From: Nocardioidaceae bacterium
Lineage (GTDB): Bacteria > Actinomycetota > Actinomycetes > Propionibacteriales > Nocardioidaceae
Length of the DNA stretch: 64,000 nucleotides
Reading direction: 5' to 3'
NCBI GenBank assembly: GCA_030447865.1
Contig: JAUJOD010000004.1
Coordinates: 1 to 64,000, forward strand
Position 1 is the stretch's first letter; every line of letters begins with the position of its first letter. A program made the position numbers and the translations under genes. Shown here piece by piece: positions 52,485 to 60,365 of this stretch. The notes below the pieces were generated by a model. The model was given only the letters and a program-made list of their open reading frames with translations, was not told the DNA's origin and made no database searches.

Positions 52485-53395
52485 TGGCCGCGCTCACCTG
52501 CTACACGACCGCCCTGCACGGCTACCTCGGGGTCGAGTGGGACGCCGACAGCATCATCGCGCGCTCGATCCGGCTCGCCGTGCGGGCCGACGAGCCGGAC
52601 GGGACGCTCGCGTTCTCGCATCATGATCCCCCGCTGGACCGACTGCCCGACGGGTCCACGCTGCGGTACGCTGGAGCGTCCAGCGCGACGGCCGCCCTGG
52701 ACGGCTTGCGCGAGGAGTGGGCCCGCCACCGACGGGCCGTCGTGGTCGTCGACCTGACACGGTTGGACTGGTCGGTGCGGCGTTCCGGGGACGCCCAGCC
52801 CCACTGGCTGCTGATCGACGGCCGGGTCGGCGGACGGTGGCACGTCGTCGACCGGTTCGCCGCCACGATGCCTGAGGGTGATCAGTACCCCTACGAGGGT
52901 TGGACGAGCGACGATCGGCTGACAGCGGCCATGAGGTTGCCCCGACGGTCTAGCCCCAGCCATCGGCTTCGCAACGCGCTCGCCTTCGGCGCTCCGGTTC
53001 CCGTGCCCTGCCAGAGCTGGCTCTGGCTCCGCCGCGGCAGCTCGGACGCGGCGACGGCGCCACCCGGTGACCGATGGTCCGATGATCCGGTTGAGGTCTT
53101 CGAGTTGTTGCGCACCTATGTGGAGGCCGGCCCGGAGCGCCTGGCCCGGGTGCAGGACGACCTGTGGGCCGCCGCGCGTCACCGGGCGTTCGCCTATCGC
53201 TGGTGGCTCGCCCGTCCCATCGACGACCGTCGCCGCGATGAGCTGCGGCGCGCCGTGGTCAGCTGGGAGTCGGTGCCACGAGCGGTCCGGTTCGCCGTGG
53301 AGTCGGCCCGGCGGGGCCGCTCGCGCCCCGCCCTAGTCGCCGCGGCACTGGACGCGGTGCGCCAGGCTGAGGGGAGGCTCGGGTGCTTGGTGTAG
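52481..53395 (+). CDS. BtrH-like cysteine acyltransferase, short form
   Basis: A 304-residue protein with the BtrH N-domain layout in compressed form. Cys7 sits in TCYTTALHGYLG, His108 in AQPHWLLIDGRVGG and Asp124 in WHVVDRF, the presumed triad. The C-terminal half is helical and Arg-rich. It overlaps the ACAD stop (ATGA) and the adenylation enzyme start, so it is made together with the ACP. Inference: it receives the chain from the ACP and passes it to an amine. It shares little sequence with the copy at 5.24 kb beyond the triad pattern, so a cysteine-peptidase-fold protein of other function is possible. Confidence 0.5.
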   Translation: MMAALTCYTTALHGYLGVEWDADSIIARSIRLAVRADEPDGTLAFSHHDPPLDRLPDGSTLRYAGASSATAALDGLREEWARHRRAVVVVDLTRLDWSVRRSGDAQPHWLLIDGRVGGRWHVVDRFAATMPEGDQYPYEGWTSDDRLTAAMRLPRRSSPSHRLRNALAFGAPVPVPCQSWLWLRRGSSDAATAPPGDRWSDDPVEVFELLRTYVEAGPERLARVQDDLWAAARHRAFAYRWWLARPIDDRRRDELRRAVVSWESVPRAVRFAVESARRGRSRPALVAAALDAVRQAEGRLGCLV

Positions 53396-54933
53396 GGTCC
53401 ACCGCTGACACGCTGTACGAACGGTTCGCGCGGACCGCGATCCGCTACCCGGACGTGCCGGCGCTTGAGGTCGACGGCGAGCGGTTGAGCTACGCACAGC
53501 TGAGCAACCTGGCCGAGGGGGTGTCGGCGGCGTTGCCCGCGGCCTGTGGGCCGGGATGGCGCGTCAGCGTGTACGGCGGACGGCACGCGGCGACGTACGC
53601 GGCCTATCTGGCCGTGCTCCGCCGCGGCGCCGCAGTGGTTCCGCTGCATCCGGGACTGCCGGCGGCGCGCGCGGCCGCGATCTGCCGGGCGGCCGGGGTG
53701 CGGGCGGTCATGGTCGATCCCGCGACGCCCGCGGACCCGGCCGTGGCCGCACTGCCGGACGTGGCCATCGTCCCCGCGGATGGTGACGCCTGTAATACCG
53801 CGGCGGCGACGACGCCTGCCGGGCCCGATGACCTCGCCTACGTCCTGTTCACTTCCGGATCGACGGGCCGCCCCAAGGGCGTTCCCATCCGACATCGCCA
53901 CGTGGCCCGCTACCTGTCGCACTGCGTGGACCGCTACTCGGTCGGTCCCGGCAGCCGGCTCTCGCAGGCCTTCGAGCTCAGCTTCGATCCCTCCGTACAT
54001 GACATGTTCGTGGCCTGGTCGGGCGGGGCGACCCTGATCGTGCCGTCCCAGCCGGAGCTGCTCACGGTCGCCCGCTTCGTGGCCGATCGGGGGATCACGC
54101 ACTGGTTCTCCACCCCATCAGTGATCTCCCTCGCCGACCGGCTGCGCGGTCTTGCGCCCGGGTCCATGCCGACACTGCGGTGGAGCCTGTTCGCCGGCGA
54201 ACAACTGACCCTGGCCCAGGCCCGGCTCTGGTCCGACGCGGCGCCGTCGTCGGCCGTCGAGAATCTCTACGGCCCCACGGAGTTGACCATCACCTGCCTT
54301 GGCTATCGGCTGCCGGACGCGTCTACGCCGTGGCCACGCACGGTTAACGGCACGGTCCCGATCGGCCGCCCGTACCCCCACGTCGAGGCCATCGTCCTGG
54401 GCGAGGACGGGACGCCAGCCGACGAGGGCGAGCTGTGTCTGCGCGGTCCCCAGCGCTTCGACGGTTACCTCGACGACGCGGACAACGACGGCCGGTTCCT
54501 CGGCGCGGGCGCCGCAGCGCCCCCGAACCGGCGACGGCCCGCCGCCGATGACTGGTACCGCACCGGCGACCGGGTGAGCCTGCAGGCCGGCGAGCTGGTC
54601 CATCTGGGACGGACGGACGACCAGGTGAAGGTGAACGGGTACCGGGTGGAGCTCAGCGAGATCGAGGGTGCTCTGCGGGATGCGCCGGGCGTACGGGACG
54701 CGGTCGTCGTCGCGGTCCCGTCGGATGCCGGGATACGGCTGCACGCGGCGTACACCGGCCACCCATGGGAGGCCGACACCCTGGCCGACTACCTGAGGAC
54801 GCGGCTGCCCGCATACATGGTGCCGGTCTCGTTCCGGCCGCTCGAGCGGGTGCCGGCCGGCGAGACGGGCAAGGTCGACCGGCGCCGGGTGCAGGATCTC
54901 TTCCGTCCGGTCGACGCGCACAGCCCGACGTGA
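53383..54933 (+). CDS. Stand-alone adenylation enzyme
   Basis: A 516-residue NRPS-type adenylation domain with no carrier attached. LAYVLFTSGSTGRPKGVPIR is A3, FELSFDPSVHDMFVAWSGGA covers A4 with its Asp, WSLFAGEQLTL precedes ENLYGPTELTITCLG (A5), DWYRTGDRVSL is A7, LGRTDDQVKVNGYRVELSEI is A8, and ETGKVDRRRVQ carries the A10 Lys. The FDPS Asp suggests an alpha-amino acid. It would load either the free ACP or the ACP fused to the BtrH-like protein that follows convergently. The truncated copy at 7.7-8.8 kb is its closest relative in the window. Confidence 0.85.
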   Translation: MLGVGSTADTLYERFARTAIRYPDVPALEVDGERLSYAQLSNLAEGVSAALPAACGPGWRVSVYGGRHAATYAAYLAVLRRGAAVVPLHPGLPAARAAAICRAAGVRAVMVDPATPADPAVAALPDVAIVPADGDACNTAAATTPAGPDDLAYVLFTSGSTGRPKGVPIRHRHVARYLSHCVDRYSVGPGSRLSQAFELSFDPSVHDMFVAWSGGATLIVPSQPELLTVARFVADRGITHWFSTPSVISLADRLRGLAPGSMPTLRWSLFAGEQLTLAQARLWSDAAPSSAVENLYGPTELTITCLGYRLPDASTPWPRTVNGTVPIGRPYPHVEAIVLGEDGTPADEGELCLRGPQRFDGYLDDADNDGRFLGAGAAAPPNRRRPAADDWYRTGDRVSLQAGELVHLGRTDDQVKVNGYRVELSEIEGALRDAPGVRDAVVVAVPSDAGIRLHAAYTGHPWEADTLADYLRTRLPAYMVPVSFRPLERVPAGETGKVDRRRVQDLFRPVDAHSPT

Positions 54934-55481
54934 AGAGCGACATGGCATCGTCCGTGACCGCCACCCGCACTGTGACACCGGCCAGATTACGCTCGGTCGC
55001 TCGTCGCTTCGCCACCGGCGTGACCGTGGTGACGTCGCGGGCCGACGGCGCTCCGGTGGGCATGACCGTCAACTCGTTCGCCACCGTGTCGCTGGAGCCG
55101 GCCACCGTCGTCGTTGCGGTACGCGTCGGCAGCCGGCTCGCCTGCGCCGTCCGGCGATCGGGCGTCTTCGCGATCACGGTGCTCGCCGCCGGCCAGACGG
55201 CCTGCGCACGCCGGTTCGCCGACCCGAAACGGCCGTTCGGGGCCGCGTGCTTTGCCGAGTTCGCCACGCACCCTGAGCCGTCCACCGGATGCCTCGTCCT
55301 CAGCGACGGGATCGCGTACTTCGCGTGCTCCGCCCACGCCGCTCACCGGTACGGTGACCACATAGTGCTGATCGGAGGGGTGACGGCGTGCGGGCCGCTG
55401 CGGGCCGCGCCGGCCCTGGCCTTCGCGGATGGAGTGTTCACCCACCTGGACACGGCCGCGTCGGACGATCCGGTCCGCTGA
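54930..55481 (+). CDS. Flavin reductase (NAD(P)H:FMN, BtrV-like)
   Basis: A 183-residue flavin-reductase-domain protein. FATGVTVVTSRADGAPVGMT and VNSFATVSLEPATVVVAV are the FMN-binding strands, and a His near HRYGDHIVLIGGVTACG ends the barrel. It provides reduced FMN for two-component monooxygenases, most likely one or more of the LLM proteins (compare BtrV with BtrO). GTG 54930 overlaps the adenylation stop (GTGA); ATG 54942 is the alternative start. It is the last gene of the carrier operon and ends 5 bases before the convergent BtrH-ACP gene. Confidence 0.85.
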   Translation: MKSDMASSVTATRTVTPARLRSVARRFATGVTVVTSRADGAPVGMTVNSFATVSLEPATVVVAVRVGSRLACAVRRSGVFAITVLAAGQTACARRFADPKRPFGAACFAEFATHPEPSTGCLVLSDGIAYFACSAHAAHRYGDHIVLIGGVTACGPLRAAPALAFADGVFTHLDTAASDDPVR

Positions 55482-55486
55482 GCGCC

Positions 55487-56668
55487 TCACGCTGACGCCG
55501 GCGACCCGCGGGCGAACGCGCGGCACAGGCCATCGATGTCGGTCAGCTCATCCGCGGCCACGTCGGACGGCAGCAGCACGCCGAGCGTGCGCTCGACCCG
55601 GTCGATCAGGCGGACGAGTTGGAACGAGTCGAAGCCCGACAGCGACCGCAGCGGCAGTTGGGGGTTGACGTCGCGGTCGTCGAGCCCGAGCGTGGCGCCG
55701 AGGGCTCCTCGTACGGCGGCGGCCAGGGCGGGATCCGGACCGCCGATCGACCGGTCCAGGCACTCCTGGGCGAAGCGGATGTCCGCCCGCAACTGCTCGG
55801 CGATGTCGTCGATGAGACCATTCTGGACGCTTCCCCCGCGCTCCAACCGCCGGAGCGCGAGGAAGCTGTGCGCGGCCAGCTGCTCCCAGGCGCCGGCCCG
55901 CTCGATCGCCGCGGCGGCCACGGGATGGTCCGGGCCCAGCCACGCGGTGTGGAGGCGCCGCTCCCGGCCCAGCAGCCAGACGTCCAGCACCAGACCCCTG
56001 ATCACCTCGGGGTCGACCAGGCGCTCGCGGCGCTCCGCGACGTAGCGCTCGACGCCGGGCGCCGCCGCGCGTGCCCGCTGTGCGTTGTCGGCGAGCGCGG
56101 CGGTGGTGTCCAGGGCCGGCGGGCCGTTATCGAGCTCGACCGACGCCACTAACGCGTTCTCACCCACCGCAGAACGCAGGGCACGAGCGCTCAACGCCCA
56201 GGCGCCGGGCCGGGCCGGGCCCCATGGGGTGTCGTTGTGGTAGGGGTCGACGACGAGAATGTCATCCACGCGCGACTCGACCAGGAAACCGTGGTCCATG
56301 TGACTACGACGGTGGTATGGCAGCCAGGGCAGCGCGAACGCATCGGCGACGACGTACACGGGTCCGGCCGCGCAGAGGCGGGCGAGGTCACACGGATCGT
56401 GACGCTGGCCGATCCGCAGCCCCAGCAGATCGCGGGCCTGGGCCAGCCGCTGCTCCGGGCCGGGCTGGACGCCGGTCGTCGCGTCGGCCTGCCGGCCCGG
56501 CATGCTCCAGCGCGAGCCGAGACGGAGGTGGGTTCCGCGGCCATGCGCGTCGTCGGCGATGAGCGCGAGCGTGGTCTGCAGGCAGTCCAGGGCATCTGCC
56601 CGGAGGCCAGCCAGTGCCGCGCACCACCGATGTCGATGGACCGGCCGCGGTCCGGCGTTGGCGGTCAC
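55487..56668 (-). CDS. BtrH-like acyltransferase fused to an acyl carrier protein
   Basis: A 393-residue two-domain protein. The N-terminal part has a BtrH-type triad: Cys29 in ADALDCLQTTL, His126 in SHMDHGFLV and Asp141 in ILVVDPYHND, with the buried strand GPVYVVADAFALPWLPYH between. The middle (residues 150-310) is helical. The C-terminal 80 residues form a carrier domain with Ser348 in LRSLSGFDSFQLVRLID. GTG 56668 has GGGAGG upstream and lies at the predicted transcription start. Such a fusion would let the enzyme keep its own acyl donor. I know of no described protein with this pairing, but could not search. Confidence 0.65.
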   Translation of the reverse strand: MTANAGPRPVHRHRWCAALAGLRADALDCLQTTLALIADDAHGRGTHLRLGSRWSMPGRQADATTGVQPGPEQRLAQARDLLGLRIGQRHDPCDLARLCAAGPVYVVADAFALPWLPYHRRSHMDHGFLVESRVDDILVVDPYHNDTPWGPARPGAWALSARALRSAVGENALVASVELDNGPPALDTTAALADNAQRARAAAPGVERYVAERRERLVDPEVIRGLVLDVWLLGRERRLHTAWLGPDHPVAAAAIERAGAWEQLAAHSFLALRRLERGGSVQNGLIDDIAEQLRADIRFAQECLDRSIGGPDPALAAAVRGALGATLGLDDRDVNPQLPLRSLSGFDSFQLVRLIDRVERTLGVLLPSDVAADELTDIDGLCRAFARGSPASA

Positions 56669-56675
56669 ACCGCCC

Positions 56676-56706
56676 AGCCTCCCGCGTACCCGTACAGGCG
56701 TCGTAC
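56676..56706 (-). promoter_or_regulatory. SARP-type box for the BtrH-ACP fusion gene
   Basis: Minus strand: GTA (56706-56704), N8, GTA (56695-56693), N11, GAGGCT (56681-56676), then GTG at 56668. Confidence 0.55.
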
Positions 56707-56747
56707 ACCGCCCCGTCCCGCCATCTGATCTCGCTCGGGCAGGTGCC

Positions 56748-58370
56748 TTAATGCTTGGCCCGCAGGTGCAGCACGTCGTCACCGAGGACGAGAACCTCCA
56801 CGCCGAGCCGCAGGGCGCAGTCAACCGCGTGCGCGGCCGTCTCCACGAGCGGCTCGCCCGGCCCGTTGAAGGACGTGTTGATGAGCACCGGCGGGTGACC
56901 CGCCCGACCGAGGCCATCGAGCACGGCGCTGACGAAGTCCTCGTCGCCGGGGCGAAGACGCTGCGGTCGCGTCGTGTTGTCCACATGACGGACGGCGGGA
57001 ATCGCCTCGATTCCCCGGTCGGTGAGCGCTGCCGCACCGACCATGTATCGTTCCAGTTCTCCAGCGGACGACCACAGGTCAAGGTCGGCGTTGGTGACCG
57101 GGCCGAATGGCCGCCACGGCTCCCGACCCTTGAGGCGGTTCAGCCGGTCGCGCATCGCCGCCGTTACCGGTGAGGCTAGGAGCGACCGGTGGCACAGCGC
57201 CCGCGGGCCAACCTCGCTTCGCCCCCGGCACACTGCGACGATCTGCCCATCGGCGAGCAAGCCCGCCACGCGATCCACACTTAGCGCCTCCGTTGCCACC
57301 ACACGCGTCGAGTCCAGCCCGTCGGGTGCCGGGCCGGGTAGTCCTCCCGCGTAGGCGGAAAGTAACTGCCGTTCGCGCGGTGGTATCACTGACCAGGCCG
57401 CCCCGAGCGCCACGCCAGCATCGTGCGGCACCGGCGGCACATAGACCGGCCCGGCGAGCCGGCCGTTGGCCGCGCAGTTGAGACCGACACCGCCCGCAAT
57501 GCACAGGTCATCGAGGCCGGTTGCCTTGCGGGCCAGACCTGCGAGCCACGTGACGGCGGACTCGACGGTCGTCTGCGCCGCCCAGGCAACCCGAACCGCC
57601 ACCGGGTCGTTCGCAAGGCCGTCCGCCGATGTCGCGGCCTGGTCCACACCAGCGAATCGCACGATCTCCGCCCGCCACAGCTTCATCAGCTCGTGATAGT
57701 TGAGCATCGGGTCGGAGCCGAGGAGGGACACGAGATCTTCGTTGATGATGCTAATCCAGCCCGGGTCTGGGATATCAATGCCCCGGCCGTAGGCGGCGAG
57801 CCCCATCGTCTTGCCCGCAGCCAGAATGCCCAGGCCGAGCCAGTCACTGACGGCTTCGTAGAGGTAGCCGAGGCTGCACACGCGAGGCCAGCTCATCAGG
57901 CGAATCAATGGCTCACCGCGGCGGGCCCGAAAGATCGACACAGACTCGTCCTCGCCGTTTCCGTCGGTCACTAGGACGGCGGCCGCGTCGTATGGGCTCG
58001 CATAGAACACCGACGCAGCGTGGGCACGGTGGTGCGGGATGAAGTAGATGTCGGGATTGTGCGGGCCAACGAAGCCAAGTCCCGCGAGAAATTCGCGAGG
58101 TGTCTCGAACTCCCATCCAGGACCGTGCCGGGCCCGAACTCGCGGCTCGTCCCAGCCCACCGCCACGGCGTCAACGTCATGCGGGGCGATGCCACCAAGG
58201 TTCAGACAGTGCCGCACGGCGCGGGAAGGCATGGCCCGTGGGGCGTGGCGGACCCGGGTCAGACGTTCCTCCTCTATGGACGCGACGATGGCGCCTCGTC
58301 CGTCGATCAGGCAGGCACTGGGGTCGTGGGAGGCCGCCGTACCACAGTTGACCCCTACGACGTACGTCAC
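56748..58370 (-). CDS. O-carbamoyltransferase (TobZ/NodU/CmcH family)
   Basis: A 540-residue enzyme that makes carbamoyl-adenylate from carbamoyl phosphate and ATP and transfers it to a hydroxyl. The N-terminal Kae1-like domain has VVGVNCGTAASHDPSACLID, metal-binding HHRAHAASVFYASPYDAA and LVTDGNGEDES; the C-terminal YrdC-type domain has GRSEVGPRALCHRSLLASP and PPVLINTSFNGPGEPLVET. The acceptor is probably a cyclitol or sugar hydroxyl. The GTG start overlaps the PPTase stop (GTGA), making it the third gene of the Ino1 operon. Confidence 0.9.
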   Translation of the reverse strand: MTYVVGVNCGTAASHDPSACLIDGRGAIVASIEEERLTRVRHAPRAMPSRAVRHCLNLGGIAPHDVDAVAVGWDEPRVRARHGPGWEFETPREFLAGLGFVGPHNPDIYFIPHHRAHAASVFYASPYDAAAVLVTDGNGEDESVSIFRARRGEPLIRLMSWPRVCSLGYLYEAVSDWLGLGILAAGKTMGLAAYGRGIDIPDPGWISIINEDLVSLLGSDPMLNYHELMKLWRAEIVRFAGVDQAATSADGLANDPVAVRVAWAAQTTVESAVTWLAGLARKATGLDDLCIAGGVGLNCAANGRLAGPVYVPPVPHDAGVALGAAWSVIPPRERQLLSAYAGGLPGPAPDGLDSTRVVATEALSVDRVAGLLADGQIVAVCRGRSEVGPRALCHRSLLASPVTAAMRDRLNRLKGREPWRPFGPVTNADLDLWSSAGELERYMVGAAALTDRGIEAIPAVRHVDNTTRPQRLRPGDEDFVSAVLDGLGRAGHPPVLINTSFNGPGEPLVETAAHAVDCALRLGVEVLVLGDDVLHLRAKH

Positions 58371-59047
58371 AGCTCATCCACTGCGGCGACGAGGATAGGG
58401 CTGGCCGAGAGCACGGCGACGGCGGCAGCGTAACCGTCGGGGACCGTGAGATCGGACATGCTGGCGCGCAGGTTGGGGCGCGGGCCGTACCGCAGCAGCC
58501 CGGCCGGTTCGGCGGCCGGCGTGACGGTCAAATCGGACATCGGCGCCCGCAGGCCGTCCCCGGTGGCCTTGACCATCGCCTCCTTGCGAACCCAGTACCG
58601 GAAGAACTCGGCTGCACTGCGGGCCGCCTCGCCCGGTGCGAGCACGCGCTGGGCGAGGCCGGCCGGATCGATGTCGGCGCGCACGCGTTCGACATCGACA
58701 CCGACCGGTACGCCCTCGGTCAGGGCGAACAGAACCCGGTCGGCGGAGTGCGAGATCGATAGCGCCAGGCTGCATCCCGGCAGCGTCGGCCGGCCGTGCT
58801 GTCGTCCACAATGGTCGCAGGTCCGGTCTATGACGACCCGTTCGGGAGCGAAGCCGAGCCGACGCCCGACCGCCACCTTCGCCAGTACCGAGCCGAGGGT
58901 GAACCGAGTCCGGTCGGCCTCCCGCCGGAGCCCGGCGCGGCGCTTGCGTTCCGAGGCGCTGAGCAGGCGCACGTGTTCCGGCCGCTCCCGGCCGAGGTCG
59001 ACGGACCACACCTCGACCTCGACCTGGTGTACCTCAACGTCGATCAC
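58367..59047 (-). CDS. 4'-phosphopantetheinyl transferase (Sfp type)
   Basis: A 226-residue enzyme that arms carrier proteins with phosphopantetheine from CoA. SLALSISHSADRVLFAL, VPVGVDVERVRADID (Mg-binding Asp and Glu) and YWVRKEAMVKATGDGL (WxxKEA) are the family signatures. It should activate the free ACP and the BtrH-fused ACP. GTG 59047 overlaps the Ino1 stop (GTGA). An imperfect repeat of PMSDLTV near residues 180-206 gives two nearly identical short segments, an unusual local duplication. Confidence 0.88.
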   Translation of the reverse strand: MIDVEVHQVEVEVWSVDLGRERPEHVRLLSASERKRRAGLRREADRTRFTLGSVLAKVAVGRRLGFAPERVVIDRTCDHCGRQHGRPTLPGCSLALSISHSADRVLFALTEGVPVGVDVERVRADIDPAGLAQRVLAPGEAARSAAEFFRYWVRKEAMVKATGDGLRAPMSDLTVTPAAEPAGLLRYGPRPNLRASMSDLTVPDGYAAAVAVLSASPILVAAVDEL

Positions 59048-60228
59048 AGACCCGGCGGCCGATCGAGGGCGTTCGCCCACGCGGTGAGCATCCGGAACTG
59101 CGCCGCCAGGGAGTGTTCGGAAGTGCCTATCGGGTCCTTGAAGAAGAACGCCAGCTGGGTGATCGGGCCGCGCTGCCCGGCGGCATGCCCGGCCGCGACG
59201 AGGCGGGTCAGGTCGAGAACCAGCGGCGCCGCCAGCGTCGAGTCCACGCCGCACCAGGTCACCTGCATCGACATCCGCACGCCCAGAAAACCCTCGAACG
59301 AGACGTGGTCCCAGGCCGTCTTGTGGTCCCCGAGGTCCGGCACGTTGTCTATGTGCAGCGGCGCCTTCACATCCTCGCCGAGCAGCGACTGGAGCACGCT
59401 CGACTTGGAGGTGAGTTTGCTGCTGGCGATGTGCGGATCCTCCAGCGTGGCACCGTCGCCCCCGCCGAGCAGGTTGATGCCGGCCCACGACAACACGCGC
59501 AGCTGCCGTACCGCGAACATCGGGGCCAGGACCGTCCGTAGCAGGGTCTCGCCGGTCTTGCCGTCGGAGCCGGCGAACGGAACGCCCCGCCGCTGAGCCA
59601 GCGCAGTCAGCGCCGGCAGCCGGGCGCCGGTCGACGGGGTGAAGTCGACGAACGGGCAGCCGGCCTGGAATGCGGCATACGCTACGACCGAACTGGGTGG
59701 CAGGACGAGCCGGTCCGGCTGCGACAGGGCAGCCGCCATCGCGTCGGGGTCGCCGTGCTCGGGCTGGCCCGGGAACGGCGCCTCGGTCGAGGCGATGTTC
59801 ACGACGACCACGCGCTCCAGGCCGTGCCGGCTGCGGAAGTCGCCGATGTCAGACGCGAGCCGGTCCACGGCGTCCGCCTGCGTGCCCGGGTGAGTCGCCG
59901 GGTCGTACCCGGTCCGTACCTCCCGCTCGATGGCCGCGAGCCCGCGCCGTACCGGCGACAGCACCGGCCGTGGGATCACCCCGTTGTCGACGAGCATCTC
60001 GGCGCGCTTCTCCAGCGGCGTGCCGAGGATGTCGTGGCCACCGACCACGATCTCCGACCACGGGACCAGCGGGGCGCGGTCCAGCGCAGGGGAGTCGGTC
60101 ACGCAACCAGTGCTCGGCATCAGGTTGTCCCTCACCGCGAGCAGGCCGGTGATGGCAGTCGTCGCCACCGAGCCCCGCGCGCCGTTGAGCCAGAGCCCGA
60201 TGGGCGAGGCATGACTGCTAGCGGTCAC
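59044..60228 (-). CDS. ino1: myo-Inositol-1-phosphate synthase
   Basis: A 394-residue enzyme that cyclises glucose 6-phosphate to inositol phosphate with NAD. LWLNGARGSVATTAITGLLA is the dinucleotide loop, VVVNIASTEAPFPGQPEHGD the next block, VPFAGSDGKTGETLLRTVLA carries the catalytic Lys, and LGDHKTAWDHVSFEGFLGVR the second catalytic Lys. A dedicated copy in a cluster normally feeds a cyclitol pathway, as in hygromycin A. It heads an operon with PPTase and carbamoyltransferase. GTG 60228 has GAAGGGGA upstream. Confidence 0.88.
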   Translation of the reverse strand: MTASSHASPIGLWLNGARGSVATTAITGLLAVRDNLMPSTGCVTDSPALDRAPLVPWSEIVVGGHDILGTPLEKRAEMLVDNGVIPRPVLSPVRRGLAAIEREVRTGYDPATHPGTQADAVDRLASDIGDFRSRHGLERVVVVNIASTEAPFPGQPEHGDPDAMAAALSQPDRLVLPPSSVVAYAAFQAGCPFVDFTPSTGARLPALTALAQRRGVPFAGSDGKTGETLLRTVLAPMFAVRQLRVLSWAGINLLGGGDGATLEDPHIASSKLTSKSSVLQSLLGEDVKAPLHIDNVPDLGDHKTAWDHVSFEGFLGVRMSMQVTWCGVDSTLAAPLVLDLTRLVAAGHAAGQRGPITQLAFFFKDPIGTSEHSLAAQFRMLTAWANALDRPPGL

Positions 60229-60267
60229 GGATTCCCCTTCGACGCAGCGTTGTTAGCTCCTTCAGCC

Positions 60268-60298
60268 AGGTTCGCCCGGCCGGATACAGCACGGCTAC
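60268..60298 (-). promoter_or_regulatory. SARP-type box for the Ino1-PPTase-carbamoyltransferase operon
   Basis: Minus strand: GTA (60298-60296), N8, GTA (60287-60285), N11, GAACCT (60273-60268). It diverges from the box for the condensation enzyme, 30 bases away. Confidence 0.55.
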
Positions 60299-60328
60299 GG
60301 CCGTACTGGCCGGCGCGTCGGCCACCGT

Positions 60329-60359
60329 GTACCGACGATGTACTCGGACCGGCGAGGGT
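60329..60359 (+). promoter_or_regulatory. SARP-type box for the condensation enzyme
   Basis: GTA 60329-60331, N8, GTA 60340-60342, N11, GAGGGT 60354-60359. The in-frame GTG at 60366 lies 6 bases later and decided the start of the gene. Confidence 0.55.
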
Positions 60360-60365
60360 CACCTC

